Positions 47,701 to 55,841 of a stretch of 64,000 bases of DNA are shown in pieces; the first letter of the stretch is position 1, and the number at the start of each line of letters is the position of its first letter. The stretch comes from Metabacillus arenae (GTDB taxonomy: Bacteria; Bacillota; Bacilli; Bacillales; Bacillaceae). Both the position numbers and the translations under genes were made by a program. Below the pieces are notes generated by a model that searched no databases, was not told the DNA's origin, and was given only the letters and a program-made list of their open reading frames with translations. The stretch covers positions 245,054 through 309,053 of the forward strand of contig NZ_JACXAI010000002.1 in NCBI RefSeq assembly GCF_014773385.1. The letters run 5' to 3'.

Positions 47701-48741
47701 GATTATACATTACACCAAAGTTATGCGGATGTAACTAGTTTTCCTGCTGTTAATTCTGGGAAAATGATGGAAATGGATTACTCCCTTTATGCATTTGATT
47801 TTACACTAAAAACACTAACAAACTTTAGACCTGTAGCTTTTGCAGACTCAACTAACCAACATTTTAATTTTTACATTGAAGACTCAAATTTATATGTAGA
47901 ACTGTGGGGAGTAGCTGGAGGATCGATTCCAAAGAAAAAGGTTAGTTATGGTCTTGCTGTGAATGATCGTATAACTATGATTTTAGATAATAGAGCTGAA
48001 CTTTTTGTTAATGGAAGACTCATCTTCCAATCAGAAGAGGATGTTGTAGATGGTTTTACTAAAAGAGGCGCTCAGTTTGGTACCCTAAACACGGTAGATG
48101 CAATTTCAGACATTAATATATACAAAAAACCTCAATATTTATACTCTGCTGCTAACGCAGAAGCGTATAAGACTGATGCTTTGGATAGATATTCATCAAA
48201 TACGGAAAACTTTGTCTTAGTTGATGAGTTTAATAGAGCTAATGGATCTATAGGGATAAGTGATAATGCAGTAACTTATGAGATAGTAGGTTCTCCTGTA
48301 ATTGAAAATAACTCACTCAAACCAAATGGTGTAGACACAAACGCGATTCTCGTACCGTATACAGGAGATTATTCAGTATTATTTAAATTAACTACAGCGC
48401 TAAGTCAGAGGTTTGGTTTTTATCTAAAGTATACGGATACCAACAATTTTATAAAGATTACTCTACCAGAACCTTCATGGTACCCAAAAAGATTGGATGT
48501 TGTCACGAGAAAAGCTGGTGTTGAAACAATTACCAGTATAAGCACCTTCGGTAAGTTAAAAGATAATGATTATCGAAACTGTAGGATCGATGTAATATCC
48601 AATGTAGCCCACCTTTATATAAACAGTGTTCACATGGGTTCAATAACAATACCTAATGAGACGTTTAATGGAAAAATAGGATTCACTGGAGGACTGGGAA
48701 CAACTCAATATGATTATGCCATTATAGAAAAGTTGGTTTAG
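44743..48741 (+). CDS. Giant tail protein: BppU-like anchor, FN3 repeats, Big_2, five-blade propeller, lectin-like end
   Basis: The 1,332-aa protein starts at GTG 44743 after TTAGGAGGTG. Domains in order: BppU-type N-terminal baseplate anchor (1-105); a short coiled linker; three fibronectin-III repeats (about 302-395, 397-482, 483-570), each beginning with (D/S)...APNNVT or SPNEVTN and ending FTVKAKD; a Big_2 Ig-like domain (about 580-665); a glycosidase-like beta-propeller (about 680-980) with WMGVNPYAST, FYSDDGDNW, DSHIFMDYDG and VSPCVCKVDGKYYMF; and a concanavalin/LamG-like C-terminus. The propeller resembles GH43/GH32-type folds. It is probably a glycan-acting fibre. Confidence 0.72.
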   Translation: MATSIIQFDNGTKLSLVIRDNNQIVNLTNTSVEVLISHKGTGSIKHAEITDATKGMCEVTLYSEDVQYEGVYNFQATVIFADGKRFSSDIQRFTVSKKLDSVNSPPPGNGNGHTSVSPSTTNGNILVNGLELKVYNDQDIRDQINTINNLEIIQRLGINESGNLTIDGIEQTGVELEELNEEINLIKQSDIFTRLGVSSNGLLTIDGIEQSASGGGEEMTLIIKDYFDGNTNITKTYTEDMVGFDIINDHTTTGLTFTINNITIPVGASESYTANFAPYRSLSINTTVPYRATVRAPLRGIAPDTTAPNNVTGFTVTNITTSSLTISWNASTSTDTTEYEIYQGSTLLNSVTETDYNVTGLTASTSYTFTVKAKDGSGNIATGTSVTVSTSAPDLISPNEVTNLTASNITATSLTLSWTASSSSDVSAYEVYRGSTFLSTVTGTTYNVSGLTASTQYTFTVKAKDTSNNVSTGVSVNATTTNVVDTTAPNNVTNLVASNITQTGVTLTWAASTSTDVANYQIYNGTTNIGQASGTEFIISGLTAGTQYTFIVKAKDTSSNESSGTTVTATTSSESTTVTSVELDKISSTLEQDQSIQLTATVLPSNAPNKDVTWSSSDTNIATVNNTGLVTAVGIGNATITVTTVDGGKTDTFNLSITAAIIGFDFNNLSGYADSNHVTFDQTVNYAGYDYSDFVHPSVLYFEEGWNGHNYWMGVNPYASTAGSTENPFLFYSDDGDNWYTPVGLSQPIYPKEADVGNNSDSHIFMDYDGITMHYLNRGALTAGGSMTEVFSTTDGVTFTPRQRIFSSPEYPDYVSPCVCKVDGKYYMFAIDVTDTFHICVLEATDVRGTWTEINRISNGALGELWHLEVQYLNQEFIVIANNKSASGNLISGGNLMLGKFFDVMDTQVVGRSSALITPPTPAYEMVNGTSRQWNAAIYKCSFVMKSQDEFEVFVGFKGSGVSGSTTPWRVSRVVCSRLPQTLDISDYTLHQSYADVTSFPAVNSGKMMEMDYSLYAFDFTLKTLTNFRPVAFADSTNQHFNFYIEDSNLYVELWGVAGGSIPKKKVSYGLAVNDRITMILDNRAELFVNGRLIFQSEEDVVDGFTKRGAQFGTLNTVDAISDINIYKKPQYLYSAANAEAYKTDALDRYSSNTENFVLVDEFNRANGSIGISDNAVTYEIVGSPVIENNSLKPNGVDTNAILVPYTGDYSVLFKLTTALSQRFGFYLKYTDTNNFIKITLPEPSWYPKRLDVVTRKAGVETITSISTFGKLKDNDYRNCRIDVISNVAHLYINSVHMGSITIPNETFNGKIGFTGGLGTTQYDYAIIEKLV

Positions 48742-48745
48742 TTTT

Positions 48746-48786
48746 AAGTGTCAAGAGAGAAAAATAATTCTCTTGACACTTTTTTA
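48746..48786 (+). terminator. Intrinsic terminator
   Basis: AAGTGTCAAGAGA pairs with TCTCTTGACACTT around a loop of about 11 nt, followed by TTTT. The arms are nearly perfect. Confidence 0.87.
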
Positions 48787-48815
48787 GTTTATTAACTTGT
48801 GAGGAGATGATATAA

Positions 48816-51458
48816 ATGTGGTCTAAAAAGTTTGATAGAATAGACTTAGACTTTACCAACAAAATTAATGGTTATGTTCCACAATATGACTCTGACGAAG
48901 ATAGGTTGGTATTAAAACCATTACCCAATGGCACTGGGTCAGGTGCTACTAACTTAGATGGACTTACAGACGTAGATATTTCTTCGGTGACTCCTGAAGA
49001 TGGTGAAGTACTTACATTTGAAAGTGGAGTATGGAAACCTAAATTAGCAAGTGTAAATGGGAGTAATGCATATGTGATAGAACTTAATAGATGGGGTATT
49101 ACACAAGGTATTCCTGAAAAACCCTACGTTTCTGATGATTATTACATGGCTGATGACAATATAACTGGCATTAACAATGCATTAAAATATGCATCTGACA
49201 ACGGTTATTCTGAAGTTATATTTCCTAAAGGTGAATACGCTATATGTTTCCCTCAATCAATACGGACTCAGCCTAATATGGTTATTAATTTTAGTGCGTC
49301 AAAGCTGAAAGTGATTTATGATTCTGATAACAGATCACCATTAGATACTAGGCCAGTTGATTCTCTTGTATGTGAGTTTGGAGGGACTAGTATTTTATGT
49401 ACTACTCCTAACACTCACATAGTTAACTTAAGGTTAATAGGAGATAGAGAAGATCGAAGCTGGATAAACCTTGCTGACGAGAGAAGGTTAGAGAACACAA
49501 TAGGTATAAAGCTAGGTGGAGGATCAGATAAATCTAGCGTTAAGTACTGTAATGTTTCACATTATATGGCTGATGCAATTTTCGTGTCTTTCGATCCTTA
49601 TCAGGGTATGCCTGGTATTGGACAGATGGAATTTGGAGAAATAGATACAACAGGAACTCTAGTAACAAGCGCAGATACAAAAATGATAAGAACAGTAAAT
49701 TTTATTTCGATACCTCAAGGCGTAGAGTCTTTCGCAATGATTGGGTTGGGTTATGCTCCATCTACAAGTATCCCATCTGGTTTGTATAACGCTTATTTCT
49801 ACAATGAAGATGGTGCATTTGTTTATAAGCAATCTAATATTAGAACCAGAGATAAGGTAGTTGTACCAAATGGTGCAAGTAAATTCAAATTATCTTGGAT
49901 TGGAGACGGTACTCTAGACCAAGGACTTCTTCCTAATAATCCTGCATATTGGGCTATCTTGATTAAACATGGGATATCTAGTGATGTTCTTATTGAATAC
50001 AATGAAATTCACAGATGTCACAGAGGAGGAATATTTTTAGGGGCAAACAACGTAACGATCAGGAAAAATCATTTTCACAACACTGGGTATCATGGAAATA
50101 CTGACATTGATGGACTACCTACTTTTACTGACTTCACTAGATATTCAATCACAACAGAAGACCATATAGGTCATAATTGTAAGATATTAGATAATGTGTT
50201 TGAAAATACTAGAATGGCAGTCGCTATGAGGGGAGAGTATAACGATATCTCTGGAAATGAATTTAAAAATTGCACTTATAGCGTAGTGCTTTATAGTCAG
50301 AGACACGTAACAATAAATAAAAATGTATCTTATTATGCCGAGATGCATTGCTATGAATATGATAACCATCATAGAAACTGGATTATAACAGATAATATTT
50401 TCAACTATTCAACTCTTTCCTTGCCTGGAACTGGTACAGCATCTACCATCTCAAACAACGCTTTTGCAAATAATTCTCAAGCCGTTATTGATATACATGT
50501 TTTGAACTTTTCAAATAATTCTTTTAATAACTCTTTTATAAATATCCAAAACAATGATACGGTAATATCTAATTGTGCTTTTACTAATGGCGCTCACGTT
50601 GATTTATATAACATGCAGCAAGTATACGACAAAATAATCGGATGTACCTTTGTTAATTCTTATGTTTTAGGGCAATCAAGTACGGAACTGATTGTTAAAA
50701 AATCATTCTTTAAGGATTCAACCATAAGATTTGCTGTAGGAAACATGTCTTTTAGACTTGAAAATTGTGAAGTAAGAAATACAACTAACTCAATAATGTC
50801 TCATCCTACGTATGCGGGCCTAGGCAGAATGGGACATACTCTAGAGCTAGTAAAATGTAGTATATCATTAGGTAGAAATGCCATCATAAATGCAAATGAT
50901 TGGGGTACTTTGAGGATATTGGATTGCAATATTAATTTTGACATTACATCAGATTTTACAACAGGACTTGTAACTACAAATAATGTCACTGAGTTGTTGG
51001 AAATTATAAATTCAACGATCACTACTTCTAATGCACAAGTTTCTCAAAATGTAAATACTACAAAAGAGATTATTGTTTCAGGTAGTGACCTCATTAATTT
51101 CTCCCTAACAACACCTTCAGTACAAATACAGTCTGATTTGATGAACAGTATACCTATTGGAGGTAAATATAATGTAGCACAGCAAGTCTTAAATGCAACT
51201 CCTTCATCAGGAAGTAATTTAGGTTGGATTTGTATAGTTGAAGGATATGCAAATGACAATGCTTGGACACAGACCAAGGCATATGCAGTTGGGCAAAGAG
51301 TTCATGCTAATGGAAATGTATATCAATGCAAAGTTGCAGGAACCTCAAGTACAGTAACCCCTTCTCATACTAGTGGAGAAGCTGTTGACGGAACAATTAC
51401 ATGGGTTTATCTAGGAAACAAAGCAGTGTTTAAGTCATTTGGATTAATTTCAGAGTAA
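48816..51458 (+). CDS. Beta-helix tail spike with C-terminal carbohydrate-binding-like module
   Basis: The 880-aa protein has an N-terminal anchor (MWSKKFDRIDLDFTNKINGYVP) and the capping helix/strand of a pectate-lyase fold (ITGINNALKYASDNGYSEVIFPKGEYAI). A jelly-roll-like insert (about residues 270-370) precedes a long beta-helix with Asn-rich turns (NNVTIRKNHF, NDISGNEFKN). The end (AYAVGQRVHANGNVYQCKVAGTSS) looks like a CBM5/12 chitin-type binding domain. It is the third large spike in this module and is followed by the acyltransferase gene. Confidence 0.72.
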   Translation: MWSKKFDRIDLDFTNKINGYVPQYDSDEDRLVLKPLPNGTGSGATNLDGLTDVDISSVTPEDGEVLTFESGVWKPKLASVNGSNAYVIELNRWGITQGIPEKPYVSDDYYMADDNITGINNALKYASDNGYSEVIFPKGEYAICFPQSIRTQPNMVINFSASKLKVIYDSDNRSPLDTRPVDSLVCEFGGTSILCTTPNTHIVNLRLIGDREDRSWINLADERRLENTIGIKLGGGSDKSSVKYCNVSHYMADAIFVSFDPYQGMPGIGQMEFGEIDTTGTLVTSADTKMIRTVNFISIPQGVESFAMIGLGYAPSTSIPSGLYNAYFYNEDGAFVYKQSNIRTRDKVVVPNGASKFKLSWIGDGTLDQGLLPNNPAYWAILIKHGISSDVLIEYNEIHRCHRGGIFLGANNVTIRKNHFHNTGYHGNTDIDGLPTFTDFTRYSITTEDHIGHNCKILDNVFENTRMAVAMRGEYNDISGNEFKNCTYSVVLYSQRHVTINKNVSYYAEMHCYEYDNHHRNWIITDNIFNYSTLSLPGTGTASTISNNAFANNSQAVIDIHVLNFSNNSFNNSFINIQNNDTVISNCAFTNGAHVDLYNMQQVYDKIIGCTFVNSYVLGQSSTELIVKKSFFKDSTIRFAVGNMSFRLENCEVRNTTNSIMSHPTYAGLGRMGHTLELVKCSISLGRNAIINANDWGTLRILDCNINFDITSDFTTGLVTTNNVTELLEIINSTITTSNAQVSQNVNTTKEIIVSGSDLINFSLTTPSVQIQSDLMNSIPIGGKYNVAQQVLNATPSSGSNLGWICIVEGYANDNAWTQTKAYAVGQRVHANGNVYQCKVAGTSSTVTPSHTSGEAVDGTITWVYLGNKAVFKSFGLISE

Positions 51459-51518
51459 CATAGGTTAGTTGAGTTTTAAATAAATAATTTAGTTGCCAAT
51501 GTCATTTACTTCCTTTAC

Positions 51519-51552
51519 AATTAAGTTGTTCTTAATTAAGAACAACTTAATT
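51519..51552. promoter_or_regulatory. 34-bp perfect palindrome before the acyltransferase gene
   Basis: AATTAAGTTGTTCTTAA (51519-51535) is followed directly by its exact reverse complement. It lies two bases upstream of the GGGAGGAG ribosome binding site. It is not followed by a U-tract. It could be an operator, an mRNA hairpin that affects translation, or a DNA cruciform. Confidence 0.7.
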
Positions 51553-51570
51553 TGGGAGGAGAAAATTACT

Positions 51571-52650
51571 GTGGAAATAACAAAAAATGACACAAATGTT
51601 TTAAAGGGATTAGCTATAATCCTTATGTTGTTGCTTCATTTATTCTGTAGAAAAGATATTGAGGGATTTTATGAAGTATTTTTCAAGATAAATGATGTTC
51701 CATTCATTTATTATATTTCATTATTAGGAGATGCCTGTAGACCTATATATTTATTTTTGACAGGTTATGCATTTTATATCATATCTAATAAAGGTAATTT
51801 AATATTTAAAAAGAATATCAAACGAATATTTAAACTCATGATCAATTTTTGGATTGTATTTATTCTATTCATTCCTTTAGCTTTTATCATGAAGAAGCGT
51901 GATATTTTCTTAAATATCGATATAGGGGAATTAATTTTAAGTCTACTTGGGTTATCCAATTCATACAATGGTGCTTGGTGGTTTATACAGATTTACATTA
52001 TCATTGTCCTTTTGTCTCCTTTTATTATTAGGTTAGTCCGTAAATTCAATCCACTGATTTTAATATTTATTTCAGGAGTTCTTTATTTTATAAGCTATTT
52101 GCAACGATACAGAGAAATTATTGACTTTGGAGACAACGAAATAATATTAAAGATTGTGGCTGTCTTATTTCTTTTTGGAACTTCACAATTGTCTTTTTTA
52201 GTCGGAGCTATTTTTGCCAAAGAGAAAATTTATTCGAAAATACATCAAAAGTTTTTTAATATTAAACATAAAAACATTTTTTGTATTATGGGAATTTGCA
52301 TAATCATAGGTTTTCACTCTATTGTTGAATCATCGATAATAGCACCAATTAATGGAGTTTTGTTAGTTTTCTTATTTACAATTATGAATAAGAGCACTGT
52401 AGTTGAAAATACTTTATCTTTTTTAAGTAAACATTCTACAAATATATGGCTCACACATATGTTTTTCTACATGATGATTTTTCCAGAACTTACTTTTGCA
52501 CCAAAGTATCCTATATTTATTTTTATTTGGTTATTTGTTTTAAGTATAGCATCTTCATATTTGATTAACTTAATATATAATCCTATAGTGAAATTGTTGG
52601 ATAAAAAAGGTGAGATTCGATTATTGAAAGATAATAAAGTTGCAGGTTAA
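51571..52650 (+). CDS. Membrane acyltransferase (acyltransferase-3 family)
   Basis: The 359-aa protein has about ten membrane segments. The first (NVLKGLAIILMLLLHLF) carries the catalytic His of acyltransferase-3 proteins, and an RPIYLFLTGYAF segment follows. I chose GTG 51571 after GGGAGGAG; the longer frame from 51493 would begin inside the palindrome region without a site. The family adds O-acetyl or other acyl groups to extracytoplasmic polysaccharides. As phage cargo next to receptor-binding genes, it probably modifies the host glycan receptor in the lysogen. Confidence 0.78.
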   Translation: MEITKNDTNVLKGLAIILMLLLHLFCRKDIEGFYEVFFKINDVPFIYYISLLGDACRPIYLFLTGYAFYIISNKGNLIFKKNIKRIFKLMINFWIVFILFIPLAFIMKKRDIFLNIDIGELILSLLGLSNSYNGAWWFIQIYIIIVLLSPFIIRLVRKFNPLILIFISGVLYFISYLQRYREIIDFGDNEIILKIVAVLFLFGTSQLSFLVGAIFAKEKIYSKIHQKFFNIKHKNIFCIMGICIIIGFHSIVESSIIAPINGVLLVFLFTIMNKSTVVENTLSFLSKHSTNIWLTHMFFYMMIFPELTFAPKYPIFIFIWLFVLSIASSYLINLIYNPIVKLLDKKGEIRLLKDNKVAG

Positions 52651-52680
52651 AATAACTCCCCTACTCCTTCATAAATCTAA

Positions 52681-52764
52681 ATAAAAAATTGGTTTTATGG
52701 AAAAAAGTTTGTGAATATAGCTGTAAATCCCTTATATATCGCACCACTATTTCACAAACTTTTC
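52681..52764 (+). repeat. Structured element copy 3 (of 3)
   Basis: First hairpin ATAAAA-AATTGG-TTTTAT (52681-52698), two bases, then AAAAAAGTTTGTGAA (52701-52715) pairing with TTTCACAAACTTTT (52750-52763). The interior has TTATATATC and CACT at places similar to the other copies. It lies between the converging acyltransferase and XRE genes. Confidence 0.72.
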
Positions 52765-52797
52765 TTATTTTCTCTGTATTTTTGTCACCTCGCTTAT

Positions 52798-53025
52798 TTA
52801 AAATTTCTTAGATTGTTTTAATTCCTTATCAAACTCTTCGTCATACCAAATATCCTCCACTTTAACCCCTAATACCTTTGCAATCCTATATGCATTTTTC
52901 ACACTAGGTATTTGTCTGCCAGTAACATAACCACTCATTGTATTCGTTGTTACTCCAGTTTTGTCCACTAAAAACTTCTGCATTATTCCACGTTCTTCTA
53001 TAACTTCTTTCAACCTAGTTTGCAA
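52798..53025 (-). CDS. XRE-family HTH regulator near the integrase
   Basis: The 75-aa protein is a single HTH_3 domain: MQKFLVDKTGVTTNTMSGYVTGRQIPSVKNAYRIAKVLGVKVEDIW. The C-terminal 15 residues are charged. The start is TTG at 53025 with an AGGGGAG site. It has a promoter with a palindromic operator just upstream, so it is probably autoregulated. Its place beside the integrase gene suggests control of integration or lysogeny. Confidence 0.82.
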   Translation of the reverse strand: MQTRLKEVIEERGIMQKFLVDKTGVTTNTMSGYVTGRQIPSVKNAYRIAKVLGVKVEDIWYDEEFDKELKQSKKF

Positions 53026-53041
53026 TATAATCTCCCCTAAT

Positions 53042-53090
53042 TGATAAAATATTCCCTATTATTTTATCATATAGTGTTGGATTATCGTGG
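53042..53090 (-). promoter_or_regulatory. Promoter and palindromic operator of the XRE gene
   Basis: TGATAAAATA (53042-53051) and TATTTTATCA (53060-53069) are perfect inverted repeats with an 8-bp centre. On the minus strand, TTGTCC and TATGAT with 17-bp spacing form a promoter that the repeat overlaps. This is a typical autorepression layout. Confidence 0.65.
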
Positions 53091-53166
53091 ACAAATTGTT
53101 AATTTTTATTTAAATTCCTCTCCCCTACTAGTCCTTCAAGCGAAAGGGAGGACTTCAAGAAATTAT

Positions 53167-54729
53167 TTAATCATCAAACTCTATATGACATTTGTACGGA
53201 TATCCTTTTCTTATGTCATTTTGACTAGATAGTTTCAAAACCTCTTCGGGCATAATCCTTAAATAACTTACTTTTTTAATAAATCTTTTCAAAGTTTGAT
53301 TAATCTCTTCTGGTTTTTTTAGTTCAGATATCCTATCAATTAAATTTATCACTTCTTGATACTTATTTATTGTATCTTTCATGTCTATACTTTCAATTTC
53401 GCCTCTATACTGTTTTACTTTTCCCTCATAGTAGTGCTTATTATTTTCTATCTCTTCTTTCTTTTCTTTAAGCTCCTCTCTGGTGAATATTCCACTTACT
53501 GCTATGTCAATTAAATTCTTTTCTTGTGATTTAATCTCAGTTAATTTCTTTTCAATTTGTTTAACTCTTTGCTCAAGCTCTTTTTTTACCTCTTCATTAC
53601 CATTAATCTCAAATTGTTGAATAGCATCACTAAGTTTTTCTCTTTTTTCCTTTAACCTCTTTAAAACTTCCTTCTCTAAAATTTCCAATTTCATCCCCCT
53701 ATTGGGACATTTATCTCCTTTATCAATCAAGTATTCACATCTTTTTATTGTGTAACCAACGCTACTTTTGTTATCTTTCCTTATGCTCAACTTTCTGCCA
53801 CAGTTTCCACAATATAAAATATCTTTAAGTATTGTAACTCCTGATTTAACAGCAGGTTTTTCCCTCACCTGATTAGCAGAATACGCTCGGTTAATTCTAT
53901 CTTGGTTTGCTCTATTCCATTCATCCACTGTAATTATTGCAGGATGAGCATTTTCAAATTTTATTTCCTCAACAGTTTCATGAGTATATTTATCCTTCCT
54001 CTTAACTCTCTTTCTATCTAAAAAGACAACTGTTCCTTTATACACTTCATTTTTAATAATTCGCTTTATACTTGGCAGATTCCAATAATCAGAACGTTGT
54101 GGTTTATACCCTTCTTCGTTTAAAATATCTCTAATTTTAAACGACCCATATCCCTGTGAATGCAATTTAAAAATATAACGTACTATTTCAGCTTCTGGTT
54201 CGTATATTTCTAGCTTTTTAGTTTCTTTATTTCTCCTGTAGCCAAACGCTGGTTTTGAAGATATCCATTCTCCTCTTCTTGCTCGAATTATTTTATTGAG
54301 TTTATTTCTATACGCAATAGACTTTCCCTCTGTAGCGCTAAATATAGCCTCCAAACTATATAACATTGCATCAGATTGATTTTTTAAATCGTATGTTTTT
54401 GTTGGGGTGATAATCGGCAATTCGTAATCAATACACAGGTCTTTGAATTGCATCGCAACCGTTTCATGACGAGCAAGCCTGTCCAATTTTAAAACGATGA
54501 TCCCAGCATAATTTTCAGCATTTGTAAATATTTTGTGAAACTCTTCTCGTTCGCTAATATCTTGTTTCATCCCACTGACAATTTCTTCATAAATGTCATA
54601 TTCCATTCCCTCTCTTTTGGCAAACTCGGTTAATACTTCCCTATGGTTCTTCAAAGTATCTTCATTTTCTCCATGTTCTCTACTAATCCTCAGGTATAGA
54701 GCATACTTCTTTTTTGTAGTGCTGCTCAT
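53167..54729 (-). CDS. Large serine recombinase (phage integrase)
   Basis: The 520-aa protein has a resolvase catalytic domain (residues 8-150): YALYLRIS gives the nucleophile Ser16, and VLKLDRLAR the conserved Arg pair. A recombinase domain follows (about 160-290). A zinc ribbon CGNCGRKL...CEYL...CPN is at about 315-350, then a long coiled coil (380-460) and a C-terminal DNA-binding end. I prefer ATG 54729 over an in-frame ATG at 54774, since a GAAAAGG site precedes it. It lies at the phage-host junction like SprA in SPbeta and probably integrates at kamA. The directionality factor is not visible. Confidence 0.9.
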   Translation of the reverse strand: MSSTTKKKYALYLRISREHGENEDTLKNHREVLTEFAKREGMEYDIYEEIVSGMKQDISEREEFHKIFTNAENYAGIIVLKLDRLARHETVAMQFKDLCIDYELPIITPTKTYDLKNQSDAMLYSLEAIFSATEGKSIAYRNKLNKIIRARRGEWISSKPAFGYRRNKETKKLEIYEPEAEIVRYIFKLHSQGYGSFKIRDILNEEGYKPQRSDYWNLPSIKRIIKNEVYKGTVVFLDRKRVKRKDKYTHETVEEIKFENAHPAIITVDEWNRANQDRINRAYSANQVREKPAVKSGVTILKDILYCGNCGRKLSIRKDNKSSVGYTIKRCEYLIDKGDKCPNRGMKLEILEKEVLKRLKEKREKLSDAIQQFEINGNEEVKKELEQRVKQIEKKLTEIKSQEKNLIDIAVSGIFTREELKEKKEEIENNKHYYEGKVKQYRGEIESIDMKDTINKYQEVINLIDRISELKKPEEINQTLKRFIKKVSYLRIMPEEVLKLSSQNDIRKGYPYKCHIEFDD

Positions 54730-54761
54730 AGTATCAAAATCCTTTTCATGGTAAGATAAAG

Positions 54762-55808
54762 CTAATGATACCATGATTTCATTGTACTTACAATAAAAAA
54801 TGACGTAGGAACAGCATAGCCAGATGTATGTCCTCTGAGCCCTTCAATAATTTCTAATCCCTTTGAAACAGGGGCTCTAAAGTGACCGATCCCTTCTGAT
54901 AAATCACATTGGTATATATAGTAAGGTCTAACCCTTATTTTGACTAAATCATGCATTAATTTTTTCATGATCGTCACGCTGTCATTTATTCCTGCCAAAA
55001 TAACAGCCTGATTCCCTACAGGAACACCCGCATTTGCCAGCATTTCACAAGCTTTTTTTGATTCCTCTGTAATTTCAATGGAGGTATTAAAATGGGTATT
55101 CAACCAGATCGGATGGTATTTTTTTAAGATATTACATAAATTCTCTGTGATTCTTTGCGGAAATACAACCGGAGCCCTTGTTCCAATCCTGATAATTTCA
55201 ACGTGAGGGATATCACGCAGGTTTTTCAGAATATATTCAAGGATATTGTCATTAATAAGGAGACCGTCACCGCCGGAAATTAGAACATCTCTTACTTCAG
55301 GAGTTTGAGCTATATAGGAAATTGCAGCATCTAGTTGTTTTTTTGGAACTCCCATCCCAATTTGCCCTGAAAACCTTCGTCTTGTACAATATCTGCAATA
55401 CATTGAACATTGATTTGTTACTAGAAATAGGACTCTGTCCGGATAACGGTGAGTTAACCCTGGAACAGGAGAGTCCTCATCTTCATATAAAGGGTCTTCT
55501 AGATCATACTTCGTCTTATACATTTCTTCTGAAATTGGAACGGACTGCATGCGAATTGGACATCTCGGATCATCCGGATTCATTAGCCATGCATAGTAAG
55601 GAGTGATGTTTAAGGGGATTGTTTTTGTAGAAATTTTCACCCCTTCTTCTTCTTTTGGAGTAATGTTGATTACTTTTTTCAAATCATCCAATGTCCTAAT
55701 GGTATTGGTCAACTGCCAAATCCAATCATTCCATTGTTCCTCCGATACATTTTTCCAAATCTCGAAATCTTTCCAATGTTTTTTAGGTTTATATAATTGA
55801 TTATTCAC
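54762..55808 (-). pseudogene. kamA: Lysine 2,3-aminomutase, truncated by prophage
   Basis: The 348-residue frame starts with GTG 55808 and matches the radical-SAM aminomutase KamA (YodO), whose full length is about 470 aa. The CSMYCRYC cluster (about residues 136-143) that binds the iron-sulfur cluster and SAM is present. The frame leaves the family at GYAVPT; the last 13 residues come from phage DNA. The PLP-binding lysine of the family lies in the PGGGGK segment just after the break, so this product should be inactive. The 3' half should lie at the other prophage end. KamA turns L-lysine into beta-lysine. Confidence 0.92.
54795..54815. other. Phage-host junction (attachment site) within kamA
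   Basis: The kamA frame matches the family up to GYAVPT (codons ending near 54804), then continues in unrelated residues (SFFIVSTMKSWYH) to a stop. Intact KamA continues with a conserved FVVDAPGGGGK-type segment. The crossover core is therefore near 54801-54812 (GTTCCTACGTCA on the kamA strand). Its exact limits need the other junction. Confidence 0.7.
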
Positions 55809-55841
55809 TCATTTCCCCCCGTAACTCTTTTCTATAATAGA

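Noticed and set aside
31918..51458. Diversity-generating retroelement for tail fibre variation
   Set aside because: No reverse transcriptase or template/variable repeat pair is visible in the window.
40362..52764. The three-copy element as a CRISPR array
   Set aside because: The copies are kilobases apart and are inverted-repeat hairpins with no regular spacers or cas genes.
40362..52764. The three-copy element as integron attC sites
   Set aside because: Arms lack the attC core (GTTRRRY) and no IntI-specific features are seen; recombination remains only a hypothesis.
1..54800. Arbitrium (aimR/aimP) or sublancin genes as in SPbeta-group phages
   Set aside because: No matching genes are seen here; they may lie outside the window.
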